A stretch of 64,000 nt of DNA from Porticoccus sp964395715 (GTDB taxonomy: Bacteria > Pseudomonadota > Gammaproteobacteria > Pseudomonadales > Porticoccaceae): positions 62,001 to 126,000 of the forward strand of contig CAYNAU010000003.1 in the NCBI GenBank assembly GCA_964395715.1. Direction: 5' to 3'. The notes under the pieces are model-generated. The model saw only the letters and a list, made by a program, of their open reading frames with translations, ran no database searches and was not told where the DNA came from. The position numbers and the translations under genes are program-made. Positions within the stretch are counted from its first letter, which is position 1. Every line of letters begins with the position of its first letter. Shown here piece by piece: positions 16,278 through 24,966 of the stretch.

Positions 16278-17878
16278 TGGCGGCACCTTTGAAAAACCTC
16301 CCAGATGGCTTAGTCGCCGTGTATCACCATGCCTGTGAAGGAACTCCGATCCAGCAGGAGCCCCTGGTGTTGTTGCACGGGTGGGGGAGTGACAGCCGCA
16401 TCTGGCAAGATATGCTGCCCCTGCTGACGCCGCACTTTCATGTGCTGCTGGTAGATTTACCGGGTTTCGGTGAAAGCCCGGCACTGAATAACGACGACCC
16501 GAACGATTATCTGCAGGCATTGCTAACGATACTGCCAGAACGATGTAGCCTGGTCGGCTGGTCACTGGGGGGTATGCTGGCGACTGCGCTGGCCAGCCTT
16601 TATCCCAGTCGTATCGCCCACCTCTTGACCATCGCCAGCAATCCGGTATTTGTGCAAACCGATGACTGGTCTTCGGCCATGACCGGCACTGAGTTTGCTG
16701 ACTTCAGTGAATCCTTTCGACAACAACCGGTCCTTTGCCTGAAACGTTTCCAGAGTTTGCAGTGTCGGGGAGACGATCGCGAACGCGAACTGATCAGGCA
16801 ACTGCGGGGAGTGTCCGGGTCACCCGCTCATTCCCAAGAAGCTGCTTGGCGTCGGGGTTTGGCATTGTTGCAGGAGCTGGATAATAGAACAGCTCTGACC
16901 GGTTTGTCCGTGCCCGGCCTGCATGTATTTGGCGATGCGGACCAACTGGTTCCCGCCACTACGGCAGCGGCACTGCAGGCACTGAATCCCACCCAGCAGG
17001 TGGTAGTTTTCGATGGGACAGCCCACATTCCACCACTGAGTTGTCCCCGAAGATTGGCGGAAACCATCATCCATTTTATTCGGACTGACCGTTATCGACT
17101 GGACAAGGCGCACATCGCGCAATCGTTTAGCCGGGCGGCTAACAGCTATGACAGCGTGGCCCGACTGCAGCGTCAGGTAGGGCAGCAATTACTGGAGCAG
17201 CTGTCTCCGATGATGGGACCTGCGTCGATCGTGGATCTGGGCTGCGGGACGGGTTATTTCACCACCCGCTTGGCCAAACGCTTCTCACCGCCTTCCCTGA
17301 AAGGTATTGATCTGGCCCAGGGGATGCTCGACTTCGCCCAGCAGCAACATGGGGATTGTGCCATGTGGCTTTGTGATGATGCGGAGTCGCTGTCTTTGCC
17401 GGATCAGAGTGTGGACCTGATTTTTTCCAATCTGGCTTTTCAATGGTGTGAACGGCTGCCGCAGCTGGCTGCGGAACTGGCGCGAGTGCTGAAGCCCGGT
17501 GGAACCGTGGCGTTTACCTCGCTAGGGGAGCAGACACTGTATGAGTTGCGCAATGCCTGGGCAGCGGTGGATGGTTATGTCCATGTCAATCGCTTTCAAC
17601 CGGCACAGCAATGGCAGGAAGTTTTTGCCCAGGCCGGTTTCCACTTCGAACATTTCGCGGTAGAGCCCGAGGTATTACAGTACCGGGACTTGCGTCACCT
17701 GACGTCGGAGCTGAAAGGGTTGGGCGCACACAATGTCAATCAGGGGCGTAACCGCAAGATGACTGGGCGTAATCCGATTCGCCGTTTAATGGCGGCTTAT
17801 GAACAGTTCCGTGACAACGATGGCCAATTGCCCGCTACCTGGGAAGTTATCTACGGAGTGGCCAGCAGGCATGGGTAG
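16277..17878 (+). CDS. bioHC: Bifunctional BioH-BioC fusion: pimeloyl-ACP methyl ester carboxylesterase / malonyl-ACP O-methyltransferase
   Basis: Two biotin enzymes that act at opposite ends of the pimelate pathway are joined in one 533-residue chain. Residues about 1-268 are an alpha/beta hydrolase with LHGWGSD, nucleophile Ser96 in GWSLGG, and likely Asp220 (GDADQLVP) and His250 (GTAHIPPL), as in BioH. Residues about 275-533 are a class I methyltransferase with the BioC start (KAHIAQSFSRAANSYD) and SAM motif VDLGCGTGYF. BioC caps malonyl-ACP as methyl ester and BioH removes the cap. The fusion is known from Saccharophagus and relatives, which points to the taxon. GTG 16274 is an alternative start. 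The stop overlaps bioD by 8 bases. Confidence 0.95.
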   Translation: MAAPLKNLPDGLVAVYHHACEGTPIQQEPLVLLHGWGSDSRIWQDMLPLLTPHFHVLLVDLPGFGESPALNNDDPNDYLQALLTILPERCSLVGWSLGGMLATALASLYPSRIAHLLTIASNPVFVQTDDWSSAMTGTEFADFSESFRQQPVLCLKRFQSLQCRGDDRERELIRQLRGVSGSPAHSQEAAWRRGLALLQELDNRTALTGLSVPGLHVFGDADQLVPATTAAALQALNPTQQVVVFDGTAHIPPLSCPRRLAETIIHFIRTDRYRLDKAHIAQSFSRAANSYDSVARLQRQVGQQLLEQLSPMMGPASIVDLGCGTGYFTTRLAKRFSPPSLKGIDLAQGMLDFAQQQHGDCAMWLCDDAESLSLPDQSVDLIFSNLAFQWCERLPQLAAELARVLKPGGTVAFTSLGEQTLYELRNAWAAVDGYVHVNRFQPAQQWQEVFAQAGFHFEHFAVEPEVLQYRDLRHLTSELKGLGAHNVNQGRNRKMTGRNPIRRLMAAYEQFRDNDGQLPATWEVIYGVASRHG

Positions 17879-18557
17879 GAAATTCTTTGTCACCGGCACC
17901 AATACCGGTGTCGGCAAAACGTTGGTGACCTCGGCGCTGTTATGTGCGGCAAGGCAACAGGGCTTGCGCACAGTGGGCTTGAAGCCCGTGGCCGCAGGCT
18001 GTGAGATGACCGAAGAGGGATTGCGCAATGAGGATGCCCTGGCCCTCCAGGCCCAGACGACAGAGCCGTTGAGTTACGAACAGATCAACCCGGTAGCGCT
18101 GGCCCCGGCCATCGCTCCGCATATAGCTGCAGCCAGGGAAAATCGCCGCCTCAATGTAGATCGCCTGGCAGGTTATTGTCGCGGCTCCATGATGCTGCCA
18201 TCAGACCTGATACTGGTCGAGGGAGCAGGGGGTTGGCGAGTGCCATTAAATGAGCGGGAAACTTTTGCAGATTTGGTTAAAATCCTGCAACTGCCGGTCA
18301 TATTGGTGGTCGGAATGGAATTGGGCTGTATTAATCACACCCTGTTGACTGCGGAGGCGATTTGTCGCGACGGTCTTGAGTTGGCAGGGTGGGTAGCCAA
18401 TTCGGTTACGCCTGTAATGGATTGTTATGAAGATAACCTGGCTTGTTTAAAACAGAGGTTGGATTGTCCGTTGATTGCCGAATTACCATTTATGCCTGAC
18501 AACCGTGTAGAACAGGCAGCAAGTCGTGTGGCACTCGATCAGTTGTTGCAACAGTGA
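17871..18557 (+). CDS. bioD: Dethiobiotin synthetase
   Basis: ATP-dependent ring closure of 7,8-diaminononanoate with CO2. The 228-residue protein starts KFFVTGTNTGVGKTLV, containing the P-loop, followed by GLKPVAAG, VEGAGGWRVPL and the VGMELGCINHTLLT stretch, as in BioD. The ATG at 17871 overlaps the bioHC stop by 8 bases. Last biotin gene here; no bioA is in the operon, so diaminononanoate synthesis must be encoded elsewhere. Confidence 0.96.
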   Translation: MGRKFFVTGTNTGVGKTLVTSALLCAARQQGLRTVGLKPVAAGCEMTEEGLRNEDALALQAQTTEPLSYEQINPVALAPAIAPHIAAARENRRLNVDRLAGYCRGSMMLPSDLILVEGAGGWRVPLNERETFADLVKILQLPVILVVGMELGCINHTLLTAEAICRDGLELAGWVANSVTPVMDCYEDNLACLKQRLDCPLIAELPFMPDNRVEQAASRVALDQLLQQ

Positions 18558-18581
18558 ATTAACCCTAGGGGTAAAGATCGT

Positions 18582-18770
18582 ATGGGTATGAGAAGTGAAG
18601 AGGAATATTCCGAAGAGGATCTGGAGCGGATTCGCGGAGTCGTTAATTCCGGTATCCATTCTGTGGAGCGCAAGCCATTCCGATTCCGCCTGCTGTTTTT
18701 GTGGTGGATCGTGGTAGCAGCTCTGGGAGGCGCCGCCTGGATTTTTGCCAGTTCCGTGGGCGCCGTTTAG
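18582..18770 (+). CDS. Small single-pass membrane protein, DUF3094-like
   Basis: A 62-residue protein with an acidic N-terminal half (EEEYSEEDLERIRGVVNSG), a conserved-looking HSVERKPFRF segment and one membrane helix at about 38-58. The layout matches DUF3094 as I recall it from Pseudomonas and relatives. It follows bioD by 24 bases and may be the last cistron of the operon. Its stop overlaps the end of the convergent EVE-domain gene by 4 bases. Function unknown. Confidence 0.75.
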   Translation: MGMRSEEEYSEEDLERIRGVVNSGIHSVERKPFRFRLLFLWWIVVAALGGAAWIFASSVGAV

Positions 18771-19231
18771 CCAGCCTTGATCATGCTTTCAATGGTTTGC
18801 CATTCTGCAGTGGTGACGGGTACCACTGAGAGCCGCCCCTGTTGAAATAAGATCATGTCTTTCAGGTCGGGATTTGCTTTCAGCGCTGTCAGGGGCACAG
18901 GTTGAGCGAATTTTTTTCGCAGTTTCACATCCACTGCGTACCATCGGGGATTTTCCTGTGTGGCTTTGGGGTCATAGTGACTGCTCGCTGAATCGAATTG
19001 GGCGGGATCGGCATATCCGGCCTTCACGATTTCCATTAGCCCGGCTATTCCCGGGCGCGGGCAGCCCGAATGGTAAAACAGCACCTGGTCCCCGACCTGA
19101 ACCCTATCCCGTAAAAGATTGCGCGCCTGGAAATTGCGAATGCCATCCCAGCGGCACTGTTGTCGGGGTTCGGCAGCCAGGTGGTCAATGCCGTAGACAT
19201 CGGGTTCCGATTTAAACAGCCAGTAATTCAT
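18767..19231 (-). CDS. EVE-domain protein (thymocyte nuclear protein 1-like)
   Basis: A protein of about 154 residues made of a single EVE/PUA-like domain. Recognisable are the MNYWLFKSEPDVYGIDHL start, WDGIRNFQARN, VGDQVLFYHSG, and ENPRWYAVDV. EVE domains bind modified bases in DNA or RNA. The start is uncertain between 19231 and 19243; 19231 matches the family start. It lies downstream of a strong hairpin that ends the reductase gene. Confidence 0.9.
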   Translation of the reverse strand: MNYWLFKSEPDVYGIDHLAAEPRQQCRWDGIRNFQARNLLRDRVQVGDQVLFYHSGCPRPGIAGLMEIVKAGYADPAQFDSASSHYDPKATQENPRWYAVDVKLRKKFAQPVPLTALKANPDLKDMILFQQGRLSVVPVTTAEWQTIESMIKAG

Positions 19232-19248
19232 TTCATCAACCATAAGAA

Positions 19249-19276
19249 GGGCGGTTCCGGTCGCCCGGAACCGCCC
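19249..19276 (-). terminator. Strong hairpin, probable terminator of the reductase gene
   Basis: GGGCGGTTCCGG (19249-19260) and CCGGAACCGCCC (19265-19276) form a perfect 12-bp stem with a four-base loop, followed on the minus strand by CTTCTT. It lies 29 bases after the reductase stop and immediately upstream of the EVE gene start, so some read-through or a leader structure for EVE is also possible. Confidence 0.75.
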
Positions 19277-19304
19277 CTTGCTGCGGCACAAAAATGCTCA
19301 GGTG

Positions 19305-20318
19305 TCAGACGTCTTTGACGCGCACCATCAGTTTGCCCATGTTGTCGCCCGTGTAGAGCTTTTTCACAGCCTGCAGAGCGGTTTCCAGACCATCGGAAAC
19401 ATCCAGACGGGCTTTCAGCTTGCCTTCTTTCATCCAACCGATCAGTGCTTCCAGGGCTTCCGGATAGCGGTCCATGTAATCGAGAATGATGAAACCCTGT
19501 ATTTTCAGACGGTGCATCAGGATCAGGCCATAGTTATAGGGGCCGGGCACCGGCTCGGTGGCGTTGTACTGTGAAATCAGGCCGCAGGTGGGGATACGAC
19601 CGTGCAGGTTCATTAATTTCAGGCATTCGTCGAGAATCTGGCCGCCAACGTTATCGTAATAGACATCAATGCCGTTGGGGCATGCCTTGGCCAGGGCTTC
19701 GCCCACGTTCTCGGTTTTGTAGTTGATGGCGACATCGTAGCCTAGATCTTCGGTGATCCAGCGACATTTGTCATCGGAACCGGTCAAGCCGACCACGTGG
19801 CAGCCTTTGATTTTGGCGATCTGGCCCACCAGCGAGCCCACAGCGCCGGCTGCAGTGGATACCACAACTGTTTCACCCGGCTTCGGATCGCCAATATCCA
19901 GCAGACAGAAGTAGGCGGTTGGACCAACCAGAGCCAGAGTGCCGAAGGCATCGATGACCGGAACATCTCCGGTGTCACCCAGCAGTCCGACGCTGGCCGA
20001 AGAACCGATCTGATAGTCAGCCCAGGTGCCGATACCGCTGACGATATCGCCTTCCTTGAATTCTGGGGTATTGCTTTTTATGACCGTTCCACAGACCACG
20101 CCGCGCATGGGTGCACCCAGTGCCACTGGTTCCATGTACTGTTCGATGTCGCTCATCCAGATACGGTTGGTCGGGTCCAGTGACAGGTAGTTGAGGCGAA
20201 ACAGAATTTCGCCCTCACCGGGCTCAGGAATGGCTTCATTTTCAAGGCTAAGAACATCATCAGTGATATCGCCAACGGGGCGTTTGCGCAAACGCCAGAC
20301 GCGGTTTGTTTCAGTCAT
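19305..20318 (-). CDS. NADPH-dependent medium-chain oxidoreductase (CurA / leukotriene-B4-dehydrogenase type)
   Basis: A 337-residue zinc-less MDR enzyme that reduces activated C=C bonds. It begins NRVWRLRKRPVGDIT, contains NYLSLDPTNRIWM, the nucleotide-binding segment VVSTAAGAVGSLVGQIAKIKG, YYDNVGGQILD and GRIPTCGLISQYN, all typical of CurA/YncB and prostaglandin reductase 1. AGGAG precedes the ATG. It lies 44 bases downstream of a DUF3237 gene on the same strand, probably one transcript, suggesting a shared role in detoxifying or degrading an enone-type compound (inference). Confidence 0.92.
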   Translation of the reverse strand: MTETNRVWRLRKRPVGDITDDVLSLENEAIPEPGEGEILFRLNYLSLDPTNRIWMSDIEQYMEPVALGAPMRGVVCGTVIKSNTPEFKEGDIVSGIGTWADYQIGSSASVGLLGDTGDVPVIDAFGTLALVGPTAYFCLLDIGDPKPGETVVVSTAAGAVGSLVGQIAKIKGCHVVGLTGSDDKCRWITEDLGYDVAINYKTENVGEALAKACPNGIDVYYDNVGGQILDECLKLMNLHGRIPTCGLISQYNATEPVPGPYNYGLILMHRLKIQGFIILDYMDRYPEALEALIGWMKEGKLKARLDVSDGLETALQAVKKLYTGDNMGKLMVRVKDV

Positions 20319-20362
20319 ACTTACTCTCCTGTGAGTACTTATTATTCGTGGTTATTAGTCAA

Positions 20363-20854
20363 TCAACGGACCAGAAAAACATCATATTTGACATAGCCTT
20401 CAGGACCAAACTGAATTTCCGTCATTTTGTTGATGGTTTGAATTTCGTTGAGCCAGCCGTATTTCTCGGAGGCGGTCTGAAAGGTCGGGGCGGCAATGAA
20501 GTAGGGAATATCATGGTCTGTGAGAACTTCCCCGTTATTGAGCCTCTCCATGACTTCCGGAGTACTTTTGATAATACCGTTGTAAGTGATATAGATGTGT
20601 GCGCCGTCATCGGTTTCAATCAGGCCGCGCACATCCAGGCGCATGGCGCCGGAAGGCATGATGCGCAACCAGTCAGCGCCGGGTGCAACAAACTGGCCGT
20701 TAATCTTCGATCCCCTGACCCAGCCGCCCGGGCGCACGTTGACGATGAGTAAACTGTCGTCTATCGGCACTGGAGGGTCCAGTGGTGCGACATAGCTCAT
20801 CAGGTATTCAGTGGAAATCTGGGTGCTGGGTAGCTGGCCTTCAGTTGCTGCCAT
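20363..20854 (-). CDS. DUF3237-family protein
   Basis: A 163-residue protein of the DUF3237 beta-barrel family (TEYLMSYVAPLDPP start, GGWVRGSKINGQFVAPGADWLRIMPSGAMRLDVRGLIETDDGA-type core, IPYFIAAPTFQT). Members are linked loosely to aromatic or steroid catabolism, function unproven. The ATG at 20854 is preferred: AAGGAG is 9 bases before it, whereas the longer frame starting at 20899 has no such site. First gene of a pair with the CurA-like reductase. Confidence 0.85.
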   Translation of the reverse strand: MAATEGQLPSTQISTEYLMSYVAPLDPPVPIDDSLLIVNVRPGGWVRGSKINGQFVAPGADWLRIMPSGAMRLDVRGLIETDDGAHIYITYNGIIKSTPEVMERLNNGEVLTDHDIPYFIAAPTFQTASEKYGWLNEIQTINKMTEIQFGPEGYVKYDVFLVR

Positions 20855-21560
20855 GAAGCGGTCTCCTTGAAGTCTTATTATTCGGATGGATTTAGCCATG
20901 CCTGGCTAAGTTGCATCTTCTTGTTTTTGGAAAATTTTTAATCTTATTTTTGCACCGGCAAATCAGTGTTATCGACCCTAGGGGTTTTTATTCTATCTAT
21001 AGTTGAATGCCCAGTACAATATTGCCCGAGCAGGTCTGCTCAGTCTTTATTTGTGGAGATTAGAACCAGTCAAGATCGCTTTTCAGAACGATTTCCTCAA
21101 GATATACCGCAACCTCTCTGAAATCGTGGATATCCTTGCTCAATGGTTTTTGTGCCTGGTTAGCGTCAAGGCTCTTGAGCACTTTAAGATCGTCGGCAGT
21201 TACCAGCGTTGTCGTCTTATTATCGTTGTGAATCAGTTTCACAGCGTCAACCTCCCTGCTATCGAGCATAAAATATAGATCAAATATGACTACGGGATGG
21301 CAAATTATTTTCGGATCGGTCGGTTTGTAATTTTTTACCGAACAGCTTTGATGTACTGCCAGGCTTTTTGTTCCCCGACCGGGGAAAAATTGCTTACTGC
21401 CTGGTAAGTAATCTTCACCCTGATCGCCGATTAGAAACGCTGAACAGCCTGCCTGGGGTGGAACCGCCAATGGCTGTTATGAGGTGAATGTTTGTTTGGA
21501 GATTGTCTGGACAGGTTAAGAAAAGGGTATGTTCTTGTTGCGAAGCGCCGGAAGAGGGAA
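20855..21560. other. AT-rich stretch with at most one weak gene
   Basis: This region lies between the DUF3237 gene and the end of the 12-gene operon, both on the minus strand. It holds only the doubtful 69-residue frame at 21060-21269. The rest shows no convincing coding pattern. A CCCTAGGGG palindrome at 20977-20986 is followed by a short T-run, but has no loop, so I do not call it a terminator. Confidence 0.5.
21060..21269 (-). CDS. Doubtful small hypothetical protein
   Basis: A frame of 69 residues (from an internal ATG) with a protein-like, mostly acidic, helical composition: DSREVDAVKLIHNDNK start and DFREVAVYLEEIVLKSDLDWF-type end. There is no clear ribosome binding site. The same frame is open upstream to 21470, where the composition becomes irregular. 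It may be a remnant or a real small gene; no family recognised. Confidence 0.35.
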   Translation of the reverse strand: MLDSREVDAVKLIHNDNKTTTLVTADDLKVLKSLDANQAQKPLSKDIHDFREVAVYLEEIVLKSDLDWF

Positions 21561-22250
21561 TTACTCCGGGCTTGATGCTTGACTTGGGCTTGCCGATGAA
21601 AAAAAGCTCTGTAACCGTGTGCCTATGCCTTCACAGGCTTCGCCCTGGACCTGGGCGATAAAGGGAATGGGGGCCCCCACGGCCAGCAGGTAGGAGGAGC
21701 CCTTGCTGTCGACCTTGACGCGGCCTTTTTCATCGAGCTTCGAAAGGTCCCAGATAATGGCTTCGTAGTTCGAATTTTTATCCCAGGAGGCAAAACCGAA
21801 GCAGCCTCCGCCCCCGGGCGCCAGTCCACAACTGAAGCCGCCATTTTTCTCTGTGGTTTCGGTATTGCCGTCCACCCAGATCATATAGCGGATGCCCAGC
21901 TTGCGAATGCGCGTGGCTATGAGGGGGTCGTTCATCATACCCCCCATACGTTTAAGTCCCAGGGGTGCCGTGCGGGGCTCAAACCAGGGATACAGGCTGT
22001 CGAGAAACTGTTGCTCCGGCATCACTGCCACCTGCCCGCCGGTGACCAGTTTGTTGCCGATGCAGTCAATAAAATCTGGTTCGGTTTCGTACTCACCGGC
22101 GTGGCGCCGACCCATAATGACAATTTTTTCACTGGCTTTGACCGGCAGGCGGGTTTCGGACACACGGTATTCGTCAACGTGGGTCGAGGTGCCACAGGCT
22201 GTCAGCAGCAGGGCAAGGACCGGAACGGCCAGAATCAGCGGCGCTCTCAA
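21561..22250 (-). CDS. Predicted lipoprotein, last gene of the envelope operon
   Basis: A 229-residue protein with signal sequence and lipobox LLTACG (Cys19). The mature part contains a FSCGLAPGGGGCFG stretch and a Ser/Pro-rich tail. I recognise no family; the body (EKIVIMGRRHAGEYETEPDFIDCIGNKL, then RIRKLGIRYMIWVDG) is suggestive of a nucleotide-free sensor-like domain as in CsgG/TolB-N proteins but that is speculation. The start is TTG at 22250, overlapping the preceding stop (TTGA), with AGGAG upstream, so translation is coupled. Terminal gene of the 12-gene cluster. Confidence 0.8.
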   Translation of the reverse strand: MRAPLILAVPVLALLLTACGTSTHVDEYRVSETRLPVKASEKIVIMGRRHAGEYETEPDFIDCIGNKLVTGGQVAVMPEQQFLDSLYPWFEPRTAPLGLKRMGGMMNDPLIATRIRKLGIRYMIWVDGNTETTEKNGGFSCGLAPGGGGCFGFASWDKNSNYEAIIWDLSKLDEKGRVKVDSKGSSYLLAVGAPIPFIAQVQGEACEGIGTRLQSFFSSASPSQASSPE

Positions 22251-22900
22251 GGGGTCTCGCTCCTGCTGAGTTGGGTATCCGCCTGACGGCTGGCCAGCCA
22301 GCGTTTCACTTCTGGAACCCTGTGAAATTCCAGAACCAGACGTGCCCCGGCATCTCTCAGTGCCGAGATCGTGGCCTGGTTCAGTGCTTCCTCATCAGAT
22401 TTCAGAAAGCGGCTCTGGGTCTTGCCATAGGAACTCATCAACCAATCGGCAATGGGTTGCCCATTGCCATCAAGCACCTTCAGTTTGTATTTAATCCAGA
22501 CCTCGTAGACATTCAGCTTGGTTTCAAACGGGGTGGCGAGTTGTACTTCCTCCACCACGGGCACGATCAACAGGTCCAGGCCAGGATTCTTTGCCGGCGG
22601 GCTGTTATAGGTTGTTGTGCTGATAAACATATCGGTGAACACGCGGCTGAACAGTTTTACCTGCGACTCCCCCAGCGCCATGGTCACTGGCAGTTGCTTG
22701 TCATCGGTGCTCTCAAACTGGTAGTGGCTGAACTGATCGTCCATGACCAGGCCGACGTGGAGGGGCTGTTTGCGCGTCAGGGCACTGGGGTAATCGCCAT
22801 CAACCGTTACATTGGTCGAGCAGCCGCTCAGCAGCATAGTGGCCAGGAGCAACAGGCTTGAAACAATCTGTGTGGCCGGATTCTTGTTCATTGGCGTCAT
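22247..22900 (-). CDS. Predicted lipoprotein of the envelope operon
   Basis: A 217-residue protein with a lipobox (MLLSGCS, Cys27) and a mature domain with no family I recognise. Segments such as KQPLHVGLVMDDQFSHYQF, GESQVKLFSRVFTDMF and EVWIKYKLKVLDGNGQPI resemble the beta-rich accessory lipoproteins that accompany envelope machines. It overlaps the start of the downstream lipoprotein and the stop of the upstream VWA gene (ATGA), so it is part of a coupled series of genes. Confidence 0.82.
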   Translation of the reverse strand: MTPMNKNPATQIVSSLLLLATMLLSGCSTNVTVDGDYPSALTRKQPLHVGLVMDDQFSHYQFESTDDKQLPVTMALGESQVKLFSRVFTDMFISTTTYNSPPAKNPGLDLLIVPVVEEVQLATPFETKLNVYEVWIKYKLKVLDGNGQPIADWLMSSYGKTQSRFLKSDEEALNQATISALRDAGARLVLEFHRVPEVKRWLASRQADTQLSRSETP

Positions 22901-23904
22901 TCAGGTTTAAGGCCGTTCAGTGCGACAAAGGTTCCGCCGTTACGATAGCTCAGTTCACGCATCAATGCAGCGAATCTTGATGCTGTTTGCAGATTGCCAC
23001 CGCGAACCAGGAAATGAACCGGGAAGCCGATGGTATGAATTCTAACCAGGCGTTCCCCGCTTCGGCCCTCGCGGTTAATTTTTGCCACGGTATCCAGCAC
23101 GTTGTCGATAGAATCCCCGGTAAAGTCGTCACCGAGCACATAGAGGCTGATCTTGCGGTTGGGTGCATAGAAGCTGCGGATGGCATGCTGCACGCCTTCG
23201 ACGGGGCTGGAGTTGCTGAATGGCGTCCAGTGGGCAAGGCGCTCAATGATCGCCCTGCGCCGGGCAGGAGTGTCCGGAATCCATTTGCCACGATAGCTGG
23301 AAAACATATAGCCGCCCATGTCATTCATGACCTGAATGCCTTTCACCCGCGGGTAGATGTCGAGGATATGAATCATTTCCTGTCGCAGCCGTGGCCAGGC
23401 GAAATTGAACATGCTGCCTGAGGTGTCGACGATAAAGACGATGTACTCGCTGTCGACCGGGATGCCGCCGATCAGTTCTTTGTCCGAACGATTTTGCAGT
23501 GCCTGCAAACGCTTCATTTCTTCGGTGAGTGTCTGCAGGGCCAGTGTCAGCTTGTCCTGTTCGGTGGTATCAACCTGGGCAATGGCGTCCCGCTGACGGC
23601 GCACGCTCGCCAGCTCAGACTGCAGGCGGGCGATGCGCAGTTGGATCTCCGAAAGCTGTTCTTCCCTTGAGTTCAGGTCGCGGTTGAGTACGCTGACTTC
23701 ACCGCGAATTTCAAATAACTGTTGCTGCAACTCCGCAACGCTGCCGTTAAGGGAAACATCAGTTTGCTCGAAGGCGGTGGACTCCACTGTCTTGGCAATC
23801 AGCAGCAGTAGCACAATGGCGCCAAACCCGCAGCTGATGACATCCAGGAAGGAAATGCTGATTTCAGGGGTTTGCCCCCGCTCGCGACGGCGACCGCGGC
23901 TCAT
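22897..23904 (-). CDS. ExbD/TolR-like membrane anchor fused to a VWA domain (second of two)
   Basis: A 335-residue protein. Residues 15-37 (EISISFLDVISCGFGAIVLLLLI) form one membrane helix with an Asp at its N-terminal end (Asp21), as in ExbD and TolR, where that Asp carries protons. Residues about 45-142 are a long coiled coil. Residues about 152-330 are a von Willebrand A domain with the MIDAS motif DTSGS (160-164). The protein should be anchored in the inner membrane with coiled coil and VWA in the periplasm. It overlaps the first VWA gene by ATGA. Likely partner of the ExbB/TolQ-like channel at 26286-27083 (inference). Confidence 0.88.
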   Translation of the reverse strand: MSRGRRRERGQTPEISISFLDVISCGFGAIVLLLLIAKTVESTAFEQTDVSLNGSVAELQQQLFEIRGEVSVLNRDLNSREEQLSEIQLRIARLQSELASVRRQRDAIAQVDTTEQDKLTLALQTLTEEMKRLQALQNRSDKELIGGIPVDSEYIVFIVDTSGSMFNFAWPRLRQEMIHILDIYPRVKGIQVMNDMGGYMFSSYRGKWIPDTPARRRAIIERLAHWTPFSNSSPVEGVQHAIRSFYAPNRKISLYVLGDDFTGDSIDNVLDTVAKINREGRSGERLVRIHTIGFPVHFLVRGGNLQTASRFAALMRELSYRNGGTFVALNGLKPE

Positions 23905-24965
23905 GGCCAGTCTCGCGACGGACTCAACAGGGAACCCTCCGTGTTGAGTGCCAGCTGCCAGAAACTGGCAGCGGCAAAGGGATCACCTTCCATGGGAAAT
24001 AACAGGACGTTGACCGGCATGCGCTGTGGTAACACTTCAACGGCCTTGGCAAACAATTTGAGGCGGTCGCGGCCGGAAATGGTGCGATCTCCGGTAGGTT
24101 TGCGCCCCTGGGTGGGTAAACCGTCGGTGATCAGAAACAGGTTGTCAGGTTTGCCCGCAAAGCCATTGGCGGCATCAAAGGCGTTGATGAGGCTGGTGCC
24201 GCTAGTGGGCACGTGCCGGCTGAGTTGCGCCATGACTTTATCCAGCCCTTGGCGGTCAGCGGTATCGCGCCACTGGCCGGTATCGCCCGTCAATGCCTTG
24301 GCCTCGGTATTGAAGACATACACCTGGTAGCGGCTGTCGGGTGGCAGTTGCGCCACCAGCCACTCGGTGGTGCGCACTGCGCGGCGCCACTTGTCGGCAT
24401 TGCGCTTGGCGGCATCATTCATATTGCGGGTGCGAATGACATTGACCAGCGAGTCGGACAGCATACTGGCTGATCCATCCACCAGAATGAGGACGCGCTT
24501 GCCCCCCAGTTTCAGTCCGGTCAGGTACTGTCGTTGTCCCTGGCCCACAAAACGCCGCACATTGTTGGCATTGCCTTCTTCCAGCAGCCTGGCGTTTTCC
24601 TGCTCCAGCTCTTCCACCTGCTTGCGTAGCAGGGAGATATCCTGTTCCGGATCTTTCTGGATGCTGAGTTCGCGCCGTGTATCATCAATCTCTTTCAGCA
24701 CCCGGTTTGAGAGACCCTGTGCTTCCACCAGACGCTTCTCCATTTCAGCGAGGCTGTTGTTCAGGGCCACCAGTTCAGCTTCGCCTTCACGGATATCCAC
24801 CTGCAACAGGTTAACCTCGGCAGCCTGATCGGGTTGGGCGGTGGCAATGGCATTGGCATCGTGTTTGAGGATCAGAAACAGCAGGGTAACGGCACCAAAG
24901 CCACAGGCCATGATGTCCAGGAAGGAAAGACTGAAGGCGCTTACCCGGTGTTTGCCTTTGCGCAA
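23901..24965 (-). CDS. ExbD/TolR-like membrane anchor fused to a VWA domain (first of two)
   Basis: A 354-residue paralogue of the next gene. The helix at 11-33 (FSLSFLDIMACGFGAVTLLF) carries Asp17. A coiled coil covers about 48-132, and the VWA domain starts near 157 with DGSAS (163-167), later GTSLI and LITDGLP completing a MIDAS. The start is a TTG at 24965, preceded by GAGGTG at seven bases and lying just after the stop of the actin-like gene. The two VWA proteins share the SFLD-(I/V)-(M/I)-(A/S)-CGFGA motif, so they arose by duplication and may form a heteromer. Confidence 0.88.
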   Translation of the reverse strand: MRKGKHRVSAFSLSFLDIMACGFGAVTLLFLILKHDANAIATAQPDQAAEVNLLQVDIREGEAELVALNNSLAEMEKRLVEAQGLSNRVLKEIDDTRRELSIQKDPEQDISLLRKQVEELEQENARLLEEGNANNVRRFVGQGQRQYLTGLKLGGKRVLILVDGSASMLSDSLVNVIRTRNMNDAAKRNADKWRRAVRTTEWLVAQLPPDSRYQVYVFNTEAKALTGDTGQWRDTADRQGLDKVMAQLSRHVPTSGTSLINAFDAANGFAGKPDNLFLITDGLPTQGRKPTGDRTISGRDRLKLFAKAVEVLPQRMPVNVLLFPMEGDPFAAASFWQLALNTEGSLLSPSRDWP

Positions 24966-24966
24966 C

